Shown: positions 1-8,579, counted from the first letter of the stretch. The stretch: 64,000 nt of DNA from Novosphingobium kunmingense (GCF_002813245.1 NZ_PHUF01000003.1:434001-498000); one strand, 5' to 3'. Translations and numbers: made by a program. Notes: generated by a model not told the origin, from the sequence alone.

Positions 1-787
1 GTTCGACATTGTTCTTCTTGACCAGATCCAGCGCGAGATAACCCTGCACCGATACCGCCATTTGCGTCAGCAGGTCCTGGGTGCGCTGGCGCACGTAGAA
101 CAGCGCGCTCTCGCGGATCGCCTTGGCCTTGGCCGGGTCGGTCGCGTCGAGATCGGCGGCGGTCTCCTCAAGCTTGGCGTCGAGCGTGTTGCTGATGTGG
201 ACCATCTGCTCGAGGTTGCCCATCGCTTCCCACAGCTTGGCGCGTTCGACGTCGATCGCCGCGTTGTCCATCAGCAACTCGTCCTTGCCCGAGGCAAGGT
301 GGTTGAGGATCGACTGGATATGACCCTGCGCCGACTGGTAGCTGGTAAAATACCTCTTCAGCGAGTTGCCGAAGGGGATGATGCCCAGGATCTTGCGCCC
401 GGTGGACAGCTTGCCCGCCTTGCCCGGGTCGAGTTCCTCTACCGTGCGGCGCAGTTCTGCGAGGTTCGCCCCGACGCCGTTTTCCTTGTCCATTGCGCGG
501 ACCGGGCGGTCGAGAAAGCGGTTCGACATGGCTGCAGCGGCCATGATTTCCTTGCGGCCCATGTTGGTCAGCTGGTCGACCTTCTTGCCGAACTCGGGCG
601 AATTGGCGTCCGATGCAATCAGGTCGGTGACGAAGGCCTCTACCTTGGCGTCAAGCTTCGACTTCTTTTCGTCGGCAACGGGGACCAGTCCGACAGCCTT
701 TTCGGGCGCGACCACCGGCACGGGATCGGGCGGGGTCAGCGTCAGCGTGGGCGCGGCGGTATCGGCAGTAGTCGGCGTGGTGGCCAT
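1..787 (-). CDS. telA: Toxic anion resistance protein, TelA family (partial, C-terminus outside window)
   Basis: The first 262 residues of a TelA/KlaA-family protein are visible, read leftwards off the window edge; full members are usually about 390-400 residues. After a Pro/Thr-rich N-terminus of about 35 residues, the protein is long-helical and charged, with the family stretches 'ELDPGKAG' and 'ILGIIPFGNSLKRYF' near the middle. No signal peptide or membrane segment is seen, so it is cytoplasmic. The family is named for plasmid tellurite resistance, but chromosomal copies are widespread and their role is unclear. The ATG at 785-787 is the only sensible start. The family call is firm; resistance to a particular anion is not shown. 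Confidence 0.85.
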   Translation of the reverse strand, partial: MATTPTTADTAAPTLTLTPPDPVPVVAPEKAVGLVPVADEKKSKLDAKVEAFVTDLIASDANSPEFGKKVDQLTNMGRKEIMAAAAMSNRFLDRPVRAMDKENGVGANLAELRRTVEELDPGKAGKLSTGRKILGIIPFGNSLKRYFTSYQSAQGHIQSILNHLASGKDELLMDNAAIDVERAKLWEAMGNLEQMVHISNTLDAKLEETAADLDATDPAKAKAIRESALFYVRQRTQDLLTQMAVSVQGYLALDLVKKNNVE

Positions 788-888
788 GGACCTGTTCCGT
801 GTGGTTATTCGTCCCGGCAAGATGGGGCGAAGACCGCGACGACGCAAGCTGTATTAGACAAATAAAACGCCGCCTCGGACAAGCGGTA

Positions 889-1134
889 TCAGGCGAACCA
901 GCGCGCCAGTCGGCCGCGCTGGCGGGGCGCGGACTGGCCGCTCACCTTGAACAGGTAGTTGGCGAGCACCGCCGCCTGTTCGCGCGTCATCACGATATGG
1001 TGATCGTCGACCCCGCGCTTGTCGGCGCAGCGGGTCGAATGGGTGCATTGCAGGGTGAGGTCCAGTTTGGGCCCGACCGTGTGGTGTGCCCAGCCGACCA
1101 GCACGCCAAAACTTTCCTTCTGAGGCTTTACCAT
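889..1134 (-). CDS. Small conserved-looking hypothetical protein, 81 aa
   Basis: A short soluble protein with no signal peptide or membrane segment. The start is well supported: a purine-rich Shine-Dalgarno (AGGGGGAG) lies about 7 bases before the ATG. The N-terminal half holds two Cys (in 'LQCTHSTRCADKRG') and three His, and the C-terminus is strongly basic and ends in 'GRLARWFA'. I do not recognise a family. The Cys/His spacing might suggest metal binding, but nothing more can be said. It sits between telA and the acyl-AMP ligase, all on the same strand. Confidence 0.6.
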   Translation of the reverse strand: MVKPQKESFGVLVGWAHHTVGPKLDLTLQCTHSTRCADKRGVDDHHIVMTREQAAVLANYLFKVSGQSAPRQRGRLARWFA

Positions 1135-1271
1135 CGAATGCTCCCCCTGGGCGTTTGTTGCCTGCCCTTGCGCGCATACTTATCGCGCCGCGCGCGCGAC
1201 GCAATGCGCAAAAATGCACAAATGTGGGACGCTTCGAGATGATGGCAGTGCCGGCAGCCGCGCTGCCGGGA

Positions 1272-3032
1272 TCAGGCTGCCAGCTTGAAGGGTTCGATCT
1301 CGCCCGAAAGGTAGAGTTTCTTGGCCTTGGCGCGGCTGAGTTTGCCCGAGCTGGTGCGCGGCAGGGTGCGCGGCGGGACCAGTTCGACCACGCAGTTCAT
1401 GCCGGTGATCGAGCGAACCTTGTCTCGAATCTGATCGTGCAGCTTCATCCGCTCGGCCGGATCGGAAACGCGGCAGTGAACCAGCACGGCGGGCACTTCC
1501 TCGCCGCTTTCGGTTTCGACCGAGAAGGCGGCGATATCGCCCTGATGGAAGCCCGGGAGCTGTTCCACTGCCCATTCGATGTCCTGCGGCCAGTGATTCT
1601 TGCCGTTTATGATGATCATGTCCTTGGCGCGGCCGACGATGAACAGATAGCCATCGACGAGATAGCCCATGTCGCCAGTGTCGAGCCAGCCGTCGACCAG
1701 GCACGCCGCGGTCGATTCCGGGTCGCGGAAGTAGCTGTGCATGACGCTGGGGCCCTTGCACCACACCTTGCCGATGTGGTGATCGGCCAGCGGCTTGCCG
1801 CTTTCGCCGCGGATCTCGATCGCCATGTCCTTGACGGCCTTGCCGCAGTTGACGATCGCGCGGTATCGCGCCGGACGCGACAAGTCGCGCGGAGTTCCGG
1901 AAAGGCGCTCTTCCTCGACCAGTTCGACGCGGATCCCTTCGCCCGGCGGCATGATCGTGACGGCCAGCGTCGCTTCGGCAAGGCCATAGCTCGGCAGGAA
2001 GGCGCTGGCCTTGAAGCCGGCGTCGGCAAAGGCGTTGACGAAGCCCTGCATCACATCGGGGCGGATCATGTCGGCGCCGTTGCCGGCAATCCGCCAGCGC
2101 GACAGGTCGAAGCGCTCGGCGACGTGTGTCTGGCTGGAAATGCGTCGCGCGCATATGTCATAGCCGAAGGTCGGCGAATAGCTGGCCGTGGTGCCCGGAT
2201 TGCGGCTGATCATGTCGAGCCAGGCCAGCGGGCGACGGGCGAAATCCTCGGTCTTGATGTAGTCGGCCGAGACCTGGTTCGAAATCAGCGACAGGAAGCA
2301 GCCGACCAGGCCCATGTCGTGATACCACGGCAGCCAACTGACGCAGCGGTCGCTTTCGATCAGCTTCATCGCCTCGCCATGGCCGGCCAGGTTGTTGAGC
2401 AGGCTGGCGTGGGTCACGGCGACGCCGTGGGGGAAGCGGGTCGATCCGCTCGAATACTGGAGGTAGCAGATGTCGTCGCCCTGGGCGGTCGGCAGATCGC
2501 CTTCGGCCTGCGACTGCATGGCGAAGGCCTGCCAGGCGATCCCCTGGCAATCCTGCCGCTCGGCGGCGGCGCCGGCCATCTCGGCGATTTCCTCGGGGTA
2601 GAACAGCACCAGCGGGTCGCTCGAGGCGAGCTGCACGGCGAGCTGGTCGATGTAGCTTTCCTTGCCGCCGAAGCTGGTCGGCAGCGGCAGCGGCACCGGC
2701 CAGGCGCCAGCGTAGATGGTGCCGCAGAACAGCGCGGCAAACTCCGGTCCGGTCTCGGCAACAAGGGCGACGCGATCGCCCTTGTTGACCCCGTGGGCCA
2801 TCAGGCGGCGGGCCATGGCCAGGGCATCGTCGCGCAGTTCGCTGTAGGGATAGACCCGCTGCAAGTTGCCCCGCGGATCGTGGAAATTCATCCCCCGCTT
2901 GCCCGATGCGGCATAGTCGAGCGCTTCGCCGAAAGTGGCAAAGTCCGACAGACGCCGCGGCAGCGTGTCTTCATTGGGGGTGGGCACCAGAGCAGCGGTG
3001 TCAGGCGTCACCATCGAGGCGGCGTCGGTCAT
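1272..3032 (-). CDS. Fatty-acyl-AMP ligase / acyl-CoA synthetase-like adenylating enzyme, 586 aa
   Basis: An ANL-superfamily adenylating enzyme that activates a fatty acid with ATP to an acyl-adenylate, for transfer to an acyl carrier protein or CoA. The adenylation core shows the P-loop region 'YSSGSTRFPHG' (about 193-203), 'WYHDMGL', 'YGLAEAT', and the hinge block 'GRAKDMIIINGKNHWPQDIE', whose N-(H/Y)-(W/Y)-PQDIE ending is typical of the fatty-acyl-AMP ligase branch. The C-terminal catalytic Lys is in 'PRTSSGKLSRAK'. The usual P-loop G-x-P-K-G reads R-F-P-H-G. The start was set at the ATG before TDAASM; the frame stays open for 149 further codons upstream, across recX. No acyl carrier protein or polyketide gene is adjacent, so the acceptor is unknown. 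Confidence 0.85.
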   Translation of the reverse strand: MTDAASMVTPDTAALVPTPNEDTLPRRLSDFATFGEALDYAASGKRGMNFHDPRGNLQRVYPYSELRDDALAMARRLMAHGVNKGDRVALVAETGPEFAALFCGTIYAGAWPVPLPLPTSFGGKESYIDQLAVQLASSDPLVLFYPEEIAEMAGAAAERQDCQGIAWQAFAMQSQAEGDLPTAQGDDICYLQYSSGSTRFPHGVAVTHASLLNNLAGHGEAMKLIESDRCVSWLPWYHDMGLVGCFLSLISNQVSADYIKTEDFARRPLAWLDMISRNPGTTASYSPTFGYDICARRISSQTHVAERFDLSRWRIAGNGADMIRPDVMQGFVNAFADAGFKASAFLPSYGLAEATLAVTIMPPGEGIRVELVEEERLSGTPRDLSRPARYRAIVNCGKAVKDMAIEIRGESGKPLADHHIGKVWCKGPSVMHSYFRDPESTAACLVDGWLDTGDMGYLVDGYLFIVGRAKDMIIINGKNHWPQDIEWAVEQLPGFHQGDIAAFSVETESGEEVPAVLVHCRVSDPAERMKLHDQIRDKVRSITGMNCVVELVPPRTLPRTSSGKLSRAKAKKLYLSGEIEPFKLAA

Positions 3033-3170
3033 GTGCGAAAACCCGTTGTTAACCAGTGCGATGCGCCGCTTTGCAACGTCATGCCCGGCGTTGAATCCTT
3101 CTCGCGGGCGCCTCATACGCCCGCAGACTGGCCTCCCCATTTGCCGCAATGTGTGGCACGAATAAGGCCG

Positions 3171-3734
3171 ATGACTGGCGGCAGGATGAACAGGGAGAAC
3201 GCGCGCAAGGCGCCAAGACCGCTCGACAGGGCCCGGATGGAGGAGCTTGCCCTGGCCTATGTCGCGCGCTTTTCGACCAGCGCGGCCAAACTGGAGGACT
3301 ACCTGAAGCGCAAGCTGCGCGAACGAGGCTGGGACGGAGACGGCCCCGCGCCGGTCAGGGCCACGGTGGAGCGTTATGTCGAACTCGGCTATATCGACGA
3401 TGCCGCCTTTGCCGCATCGCGCACCGGCAGCCTGCTGCGGCGCGGCTATGGCGCGCGGCGGATCGGACAGGCGCTTCACGCAGCGGGAATCGACGAAGAA
3501 ACGCGCGAACAGGTGAGAGCCGGGCTCGCCGAGCAGCGACAGGCCGCGCTGGCCTGCGCGCGCAAGCGTCGGCTGGGCCCGTTCGGTGCACCGGTGGGCG
3601 ACCGTTCAGCCAGGGAAAAGCAGGTCGCGGCGATGCTGCGTGCCGGCCATCCACTGGACAGCGCCCGCTTTCTGGTCGATGCACCCAGTGTCGAAGCGGC
3701 TGAAATATGGGCCGAATGCACCGAGGAAGATTGA
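3171..3734 (+). CDS. recX: Regulatory protein RecX family, 187 aa
   Basis: RecX proteins are small all-helical proteins that bind RecA filaments and limit their growth. The sequence shows the three-helix repeats of the family: 'LAYVARFSTSAAKLEDYLKR', 'ERYVELGYIDDAAFA' and a C-terminal 'REKQVAAMLRAGHPLDSAR'. The ATG at 3171 follows TAAGG at good spacing; the ATG at 3186 (182 aa) is an alternative. It ends in TGATG, so its stop shares a base with the DUF192 gene and the two are probably translationally coupled. No recA lies nearby. The family assignment is sound; divergence of RecX sequences leaves some doubt on function. Confidence 0.8.
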   Translation: MTGGRMNRENARKAPRPLDRARMEELALAYVARFSTSAAKLEDYLKRKLRERGWDGDGPAPVRATVERYVELGYIDDAAFAASRTGSLLRRGYGARRIGQALHAAGIDEETREQVRAGLAEQRQAALACARKRRLGPFGAPVGDRSAREKQVAAMLRAGHPLDSARFLVDAPSVEAAEIWAECTEED

Positions 3735-4213
3735 TGTCGCGCGCGTTTGTCACCGCCCTGGTCCTGACCGCTGCCGCCTGTTCGCCGAGCAGCGGCGATG
3801 CCGCCCCCCAATCGACCCAGGCCGCGGTCGCCGTTCACCCGGTATCCGGCTTGCCCGTAATCGCGCTAACCGTGACGCACGCCGGCACAGTCCGCGGATT
3901 CCGGGTCGAAGTGGCATCGACGTCGCAGGAGCAGGCGCGCGGCCTGATGTTCCGCACCGAAATGGGCGCGGATGAAGGCATGATCTTCCCGATGAATCCG
4001 CCGCGCACCGCCAGCTTCTGGATGCGCAACACGGTGATCCCGCTTGACATGATCTTCGTCGGTACAGACGGGCGCATTCTCAACATTCGGACTGCACAGC
4101 CCTATGACGAAACCCCGCAGCCTAGCGCCGGGGTGGTCAAGGCGGTGCTCGAACTCAACGGCGGCCGTGCGAGGCAGCTGGGGATCGAACCCGGCGACAG
4201 GGTCGACTGGTGA
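3734..4213 (+). CDS. DUF192 domain exported lipoprotein, 159 aa
   Basis: The N-terminus is a short hydrophobic signal ending in 'LTAAAC', a plausible lipobox, followed by a Ser/Ala/Gln linker. The rest, from about residue 40, is one DUF192 domain with its hallmark segments 'EQARGLMFR', 'GMIFPM', 'FWMRNT', 'PLDMIFV' and 'VLELNGG'. DUF192 proteins are small beta-rich exported proteins without an assigned biochemical role. The start overlaps the recX stop by one base, and the NDUFA12 gene follows 50 bases later, so all are probably co-transcribed. Confidence 0.88.
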   Translation: MSRAFVTALVLTAAACSPSSGDAAPQSTQAAVAVHPVSGLPVIALTVTHAGTVRGFRVEVASTSQEQARGLMFRTEMGADEGMIFPMNPPRTASFWMRNTVIPLDMIFVGTDGRILNIRTAQPYDETPQPSAGVVKAVLELNGGRARQLGIEPGDRVDW

Positions 4214-4263
4214 GGCGCGCGTCCCCCTTGCCCAAGTGCCCCCGGTTCCGCTAGGCGCGACCC

Positions 4264-4704
4264 ATGGGAATCCTCGGCAAGATCTTCACCTGGTGGAACG
4301 GCGCAACCGTGGGCACCGCCTTCAATTCGGCGCTGAACGGCGAAAAGGTTGGCACCGACGTGTTCGGGAACGCCTATTACCGCGCGAAGAAGGCCTATCC
4401 CAAGGGGCACCCCTTTGCCGGCAAGGAGCGCCGCTGGGTGATCTACTCGGGCGCCAACGATGCCAGCAACGTGCCGGCCGAATGGCATGGCTGGCTGCAC
4501 GGCAGCCTTTCGGGCGTTCCCGAGTCGAACCTGCCGCCGGCGCGGATATGGGAGACGGATTACACACCCAACGCCACCGGCACGGTCGGCGCCTATCGTC
4601 CGGCCGGCGCGCTGGAGCGGGGCGGCAAACGCGCCGCCGCCACCGGCGATTACGAAGCCTGGTCGCCCGATGGCGGCACGGTGGCAGCTTCCCCGGACGC
4701 CTGA
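4264..4704 (+). CDS. NADH:ubiquinone oxidoreductase subunit NDUFA12 homologue, 146 aa
   Basis: Homologue of the B17.2/NDUFA12 accessory subunit of respiratory complex I, present in alphaproteobacteria and mitochondria. Family marks are 'IFTWWNGATVGT', 'GTDVFGNAYY', 'RRWVIY', and 'VPAEWHGWLHG' with the following Pro-rich segment. It is soluble and expected on the membrane-arm/peripheral-arm interface of complex I at the inner membrane. The nuo operon is not in the window, which is normal for this gene. The DUF2155 gene starts 7 bases after its stop, a pairing commonly seen in this group. Confidence 0.9.
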   Translation: MGILGKIFTWWNGATVGTAFNSALNGEKVGTDVFGNAYYRAKKAYPKGHPFAGKERRWVIYSGANDASNVPAEWHGWLHGSLSGVPESNLPPARIWETDYTPNATGTVGAYRPAGALERGGKRAAATGDYEAWSPDGGTVAASPDA

Positions 4705-4711
4705 TGCCGTG

Positions 4712-5344
4712 ATGCGGGCTCTCGCCCTTGCCTTGCCGCTGTTCGCGCTGACCGCCTGCAAGGGAGGCGACGACAGTGCCGAGCCATTGGCGACCGAGGT
4801 GCCTTCGGACATGGTCGGCCAGGCTTCAGGCGGGCCGGCGGTGGAAAGCGAATACGGCACGCCGGTGAAGGACCGCGTCGCCACGATCGGTCTTCTCAAC
4901 AAGCGCAACAACCTGCAGCAGGATCTGACGCTCAAGCCCGGCGAGGCGCGCCGCGTCGGCAATGTTGTCGTGAAGCTGCTCAGCTGCGAACGCACGCTGC
5001 CGTGGGAAAGCCCCGAGGAAACCGGCGCCTTCGTCCAGGTTTTCGTGGAAGAGCGGTTGACTGCGGATCAACCCTTGAAATGGCGCACGGTGTTTTCGGG
5101 CTGGCTGTTCAAGAACTCCCCCAGCCTCAACGTCGTCGAACACCCGGTCTACGATGTCTGGGTGAAGGCCTGCGCAATGAAGTTCCCGGGCGAGGAAGAT
5201 AGCCCGTCGGCCGCAGCGAGCAGCGCGGCAAAACCGTCTGGCAGGGCCAGCCCCAAGCCATCGACGTCGCCCTCACCGACGCCGAGCGCCGCACCCTCGG
5301 CCAGTCCGACGCCGACCGCGTCGCCCGCCGCCGCTGAAGCCTGA
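4712..5344 (+). CDS. DUF2155 domain lipoprotein, 210 aa
   Basis: A classic lipobox, L-T-A-C with Cys16, ends the signal peptide. The DUF2155 core (about 65-165) follows, with 'LNKRNNLQQDLTLKPG', 'LLSCERTLPWE', 'FSGWLFKNSPSLNVVEHPVYDVWVKAC'-type family segments (shown here only as landmarks) and two conserved Cys. The last 45 residues are a low-complexity Ser/Pro/Ala/Thr tail. An in-frame GTG lies directly before the ATG. The tail coding region runs antisense to the 3' end of aat for 196 bases. Function unknown; probably outer-membrane attached and co-expressed with the NDUFA12 homologue. Confidence 0.85.
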   Translation: MRALALALPLFALTACKGGDDSAEPLATEVPSDMVGQASGGPAVESEYGTPVKDRVATIGLLNKRNNLQQDLTLKPGEARRVGNVVVKLLSCERTLPWESPEETGAFVQVFVEERLTADQPLKWRTVFSGWLFKNSPSLNVVEHPVYDVWVKACAMKFPGEEDSPSAAASSAAKPSGRASPKPSTSPSPTPSAAPSASPTPTASPAAAEA

Positions 5345-5928
5345 GCTGCGCGCAGCAGCTCCAGGTAATCCGCCTCGTCGATTTCGCGCGCGCCCATCGT
5401 GGCGAGGTGCGGGGTCATGAACTGGCAGTCGAGCAGGGAGGCGCGGGCAAAGCGCAGCGCCGCGACGAGGAACGCCAGCGCGACCTTCGATGCGTCGGGC
5501 ATCCGGCTGAACATCGATTCGCCGCAGAACACGCGGTCGAAACCCACCCCGTAAAGCCCTCCGACGAGCTGGCCGTGGTGCCAGCATTCGATCGAATGGG
5601 CGTGCCCTTCGTGGTGCAGCGCCAGATAGCTGCGTTCGATCCGGTCGGAAATCCAGGTATCTCCGCCATCGCGGCGCGGTCCGGCGCAGGCTTCGATGAC
5701 CGCGGCAAAGGCCTGGTTGCAGGTGACCTCGAATGTGCCGCGGCGCAGCACCTTGGCCAGGCTGCGCGAACAGTGGAAGCTGTCGAGCGGCAGGATCGCG
5801 CGGTGGCGCGGCTCGACCCAGAAGATGTCGGGATCGCCGCGTGCATCGGCCATCGGGAAGATGCCGCTGCGATAGGCCAGCAGCAGCAGGTCCGGGTCGA
5901 TCGGCGGAGGCGATGCGGGGGCATGCAT
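5149..5928 (-). CDS. aat: Leucyl/phenylalanyl-tRNA--protein transferase, 259 aa
   Basis: Aat adds Leu or Phe from charged tRNA to proteins with N-terminal Arg or Lys, marking them for ClpS/ClpAP degradation (N-degron pathway). Clear family blocks: 'LLLLAYRSGIFPM', 'FWVEPRHRAILPL', 'DTWISDRIERSYLALH', 'GHAHSIECW', 'GGLYGVGFDRVFCGESMF', 'DCQFMTPHLATMGAREI'. The start is placed at the ATG before HAPASPP; an in-frame GTG at 6003 would add 25 residues. The catalytic domain ends near residue 196, and a Gly/Ala/Val-rich tail of about 60 residues follows that the family lacks. It is encoded opposite the DUF2155 tail. Confidence 0.9.
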   Translation of the reverse strand: MHAPASPPPIDPDLLLLAYRSGIFPMADARGDPDIFWVEPRHRAILPLDSFHCSRSLAKVLRRGTFEVTCNQAFAAVIEACAGPRRDGGDTWISDRIERSYLALHHEGHAHSIECWHHGQLVGGLYGVGFDRVFCGESMFSRMPDASKVALAFLVAALRFARASLLDCQFMTPHLATMGAREIDEADYLELLRAAQASAAAGDAVGVGLAEGAALGVGEGDVDGLGLALPDGFAALLAAADGLSSSPGNFIAQAFTQTS

Positions 5929-6013
5929 GGCGACCGACTGTTGCACGAAAGCGGCGCACCTGTCATGGCGCTTGTCTTCGCCGCCGTGCTTGTCTAAGGG
6001 CACCGGCGCCTGC

Positions 6014-6089
6014 AGGAGTGTAGCTCAGTTGGTAGAGCATCGGTCTCCAAAACCGAGGGCCGCGGGTTCGAATCCTGCCACTCCTGCCA
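6014..6089 (+). tRNA. tRNA-Trp (anticodon CCA)
   Basis: A 76-base cloverleaf: 7-bp acceptor (AGGAGTG/CACTCCT), D-arm with AGCTCAGTTGGTAGAGC, anticodon loop CTCCAAA giving CCA, T-arm with GGTTCGAATCC, and encoded 3' CCA. It lies upstream of secE-nusG, where tRNA-Trp is found in many bacteria, though a membrane-protein gene is interposed here. Confidence 0.97.
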
Positions 6090-6125
6090 CTTTTCCAGAA
6101 CCCGCGCCGATTGCCCACGCCATCC

Positions 6126-7634
6126 ATGCCTGACGAACCTCGTTCCGACCGATTCGTGAGGCGCAGGCTTGCGCCGCTGGCCTGGCTCGCGCGCGAGCCG
6201 GGTGCGCGCGAAAGCCTGGTTTTCGGGCTGCTTCTGGCGTTCGCCTCGATCGCCCCGGTGCTGGTCGCGGTCTATCCGCAGATGGTCGATTACCCTGCCC
6301 ACCTGGCGCGCTTCCACATCATGCTGGAACGCGACAATTCGGCCTTCCTGCAGCAGTATTACGGCTTCAAGTGGCGCTGGATGGGCAACCTTGGCGCCGA
6401 TCTGCTGATCCAGCCGCTCGCGCACTTCTTCCCCTTGGAAACGGCGGGGCGGATCATCGTCGCTCTGATCCCGCCGCTCACCGGCCTTGGCATCGTCGCG
6501 GTCGAATGGGCGCTGCGTCGCCGCGTCGGGCTGGGCGCCATCATGGCCATGATGTTCATCTGGTCGCCCGCGCTGCTGCTCGGCTTCCTCAACTTCGGCC
6601 TGTCGCTGGCCGCCGCGTTGTTCGTCTTCGCTGCCTGGGTCCTGCTGGAAGGCAAGCGCTGGCGCTGGATCGTGATGATACCGGCGGGTTTCCTCGTCTG
6701 GGTCTGCCACGTGTCGGGCTGGGGCGCGCTGGGGCTGATGGTGTTCGGCTACGAATGGAGCCGGGACAAGAGCTGGCGCGCCTGCCTTGCGCCGTGGCCA
6801 CTGGCCTTCCCGCTGATCGCGCTGGTCTTCGGCGCGGGAACCAAGGGGCTCGCCTCCTACGGCTACGGGGAATCGGTTGCGGTCTACAAATGGTCGATCT
6901 GGCGCCAGGCGATGCGCGATTCGATCAAGTGGCTCGACTATGCGAGCATGATCGGCGTGCTGGCGACACTCGCGCTGTCGGCGGCGCTGCGGCGGATCGA
7001 CCCGCGGCTTGGCTGGGGCACCGTGCTGCTGCTGCTCAGTTCGCTGGCCCTGCCGCGCCACATCTTTGCCGGCGACCTGGTCGACGCGCGGATGATCTCG
7101 ACCGGGCTGATGGTCGGCTGTCTGGCGCTGGCCTGGCGCGCGCCGCGCTGGGTCCTGCTGGTTGCGGCGGCCTTCTTCCTTGGGAGGCTGACCCTGACCA
7201 CGCAGGACTGGCAGCGCGATTCGCGCGAAACCGCGCATCTTCTCGAAACGATCGACCGCCTGCCGATGGGCGCGAGGCTGGCCACCGTGGTGATCACCGA
7301 ACGCAGCTGGTGGCAGCACAACCCGCAGGAACACATCTGCGGCTATGCGCTGGTGCGGCGCGACGCGCTGGTGAACTGCAACTTCGCCCTGCCGATGGTC
7401 CACATGATGACGATCAACGAGGGCGGCCGCTATTTCCGCGATCCCTATCACCGCCTCTACCACCGCACCGGCGCGACGATAAACCTGCTCAGCTACGATC
7501 CCGCCAAGCACGCCGACTGGTTCTGGTACGTGGGCGTCAACCGTCCGGACAAGCTGCCGCTGCGCGCCAAGGTGATCGAGGCCGACCGCCACACGCTGCT
7601 GGCACGGCTTGCAAAACGTCCGGACGGTAGCTAA
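6126..7634 (+). CDS. Polytopic membrane protein, about 10 helices, unknown function, 502 aa
   Basis: An integral inner-membrane protein with many hydrophobic segments from about residue 30 to 370, separated by short charged loops, then a soluble C-terminal domain of about 130 residues rich in Trp, His and Arg. The overall plan (N-terminal helix, an early periplasmic loop with 'VDYPAHLARFHIM', many helices, soluble tail) recalls GT-C type glycosyltransferases such as the PMT/ArnT class, but I see no decisive motif. The ATG at 6126 is preferred over a TTG 15 bases upstream. It sits between tRNA-Trp and secE and is not obviously linked to either. Confidence 0.7.
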   Translation: MPDEPRSDRFVRRRLAPLAWLAREPGARESLVFGLLLAFASIAPVLVAVYPQMVDYPAHLARFHIMLERDNSAFLQQYYGFKWRWMGNLGADLLIQPLAHFFPLETAGRIIVALIPPLTGLGIVAVEWALRRRVGLGAIMAMMFIWSPALLLGFLNFGLSLAAALFVFAAWVLLEGKRWRWIVMIPAGFLVWVCHVSGWGALGLMVFGYEWSRDKSWRACLAPWPLAFPLIALVFGAGTKGLASYGYGESVAVYKWSIWRQAMRDSIKWLDYASMIGVLATLALSAALRRIDPRLGWGTVLLLLSSLALPRHIFAGDLVDARMISTGLMVGCLALAWRAPRWVLLVAAAFFLGRLTLTTQDWQRDSRETAHLLETIDRLPMGARLATVVITERSWWQHNPQEHICGYALVRRDALVNCNFALPMVHMMTINEGGRYFRDPYHRLYHRTGATINLLSYDPAKHADWFWYVGVNRPDKLPLRAKVIEADRHTLLARLAKRPDGS

Positions 7635-7773
7635 GTGCGGCGGTGTCTTCCGACATCGGGAACACGGATCGCCCCCGGACGCGCTGCCAGCCAGCCGCCG
7701 GGAGCGGACCTGTACCCGCAAGACGGCGGGCGTCAGTAGTTTCAACCGTTCAGGCAGCAAAGGCTAGGCAGCC

Positions 7774-7968
7774 ATGGCCAAGATTTCTCCCGGCGAGTTC
7801 ATGCGCCAGGTCCAGGCAGAAGCGCGCAAGGTCGTCTGGCCGAGCCGTCAGGAAACCGTGACCACCGCGATTTTCGTCGGCATCATGATGGTCATCCTCG
7901 CGCTGTTCTTCCTCGGCATCGACACGCTGTTCGGCAAGGCCGTGCAGTGGCTCCTGTCGCTCGTCTGA
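7774..7968 (+). CDS. secE: Preprotein translocase subunit SecE, 64 aa
   Basis: The single-helix form of SecE that clamps the SecY channel. It has the amphipathic surface helix 'FMRQVQAEARKVVWPSRQET' followed by one transmembrane helix, the minimal family architecture. It starts the secE-nusG pair, with nusG 26 bases downstream. Confidence 0.96.
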   Translation: MAKISPGEFMRQVQAEARKVVWPSRQETVTTAIFVGIMMVILALFFLGIDTLFGKAVQWLLSLV

Positions 7969-7994
7969 TCCGGCCCCAACCCTAAGGTAACATC

Positions 7995-8531
7995 ATGGCC
8001 CGCTGGTACATCATCCACGCCTATTCCGGTTTCGAGAACAAAGTCCGCGAATCGATCCTGTCCGAAGCCGAACGCATGGGCCTCGAAGCCCTGGTCGAAG
8101 CGGTCGAAGTGCCGCACGAAACCGTCACCGAGGTGAAGCGCGGCAAGAAGGTCCAGGTCGAGCGCAAGACCATGCCGGGCTACGTGCTGGCCAAGCTGAC
8201 GCTCAACGACGACGTCTACCACCTGGTCAAGAACACCTCGAAGGTCACCGGATTCCTTGGCCCCAACGGCAAGCCGCAGCCGATCTCCGACCGCGAGGCC
8301 GCCCGCTATTTCGGCGCGCGCGATGCCGCCGCGGCCGAGCCCAAGAAGCACATCAGCGTCGATTACGAGATCGGCGATTCGGTGAAGGTGCTGGACGGCC
8401 CGTTCAACTCGTTCACCGGCATCGTCGAGGAACTCGACTTCGACAAGAACCGGGTCAAGGTCTCGGTCTCGATCTTCGGCCGCGCCACGCCGGTCGAACT
8501 CGACTTCGAACACGTCGAACTGGTCAAGTAG
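7995..8531 (+). CDS. nusG: Transcription termination/antitermination factor NusG, 178 aa
   Basis: NusG binds RNA polymerase and couples it to Rho and ribosomal protein S10. The N-terminal NGN domain opens with 'WYIIHAYSGFENKVRESI' and contains the 'MPGYVLAKL' block; the C-terminal KOW domain holds 'GDSVKVLDGPFNSFTGIVEE'. The length is typical for the family. It is co-directional with secE and the rplK-rplA pair. Confidence 0.97.
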   Translation: MARWYIIHAYSGFENKVRESILSEAERMGLEALVEAVEVPHETVTEVKRGKKVQVERKTMPGYVLAKLTLNDDVYHLVKNTSKVTGFLGPNGKPQPISDREAARYFGARDAAAAEPKKHISVDYEIGDSVKVLDGPFNSFTGIVEELDFDKNRVKVSVSIFGRATPVELDFEHVELVK

Positions 8532-8579
8532 GCTTCCCACAAAAGCTTGCATTTGCGCGCGTCTTGACCTAGGCGCGCG

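Noticed and set aside
1086..3170. Very long open frame on the + strand running into recX
   Set aside because: It is antisense to the fatty-acyl-AMP ligase, whose motifs are intact. The translated product is low-information His/Gly/Ala/Arg-rich sequence. Only the last part, recX, is real.
6126..6655. Minus-strand frame opposite the membrane protein after tRNA-Trp
   Set aside because: The + strand product has regular hydrophobic helices; the reverse product is Arg/Ser/Pro-rich shadow.
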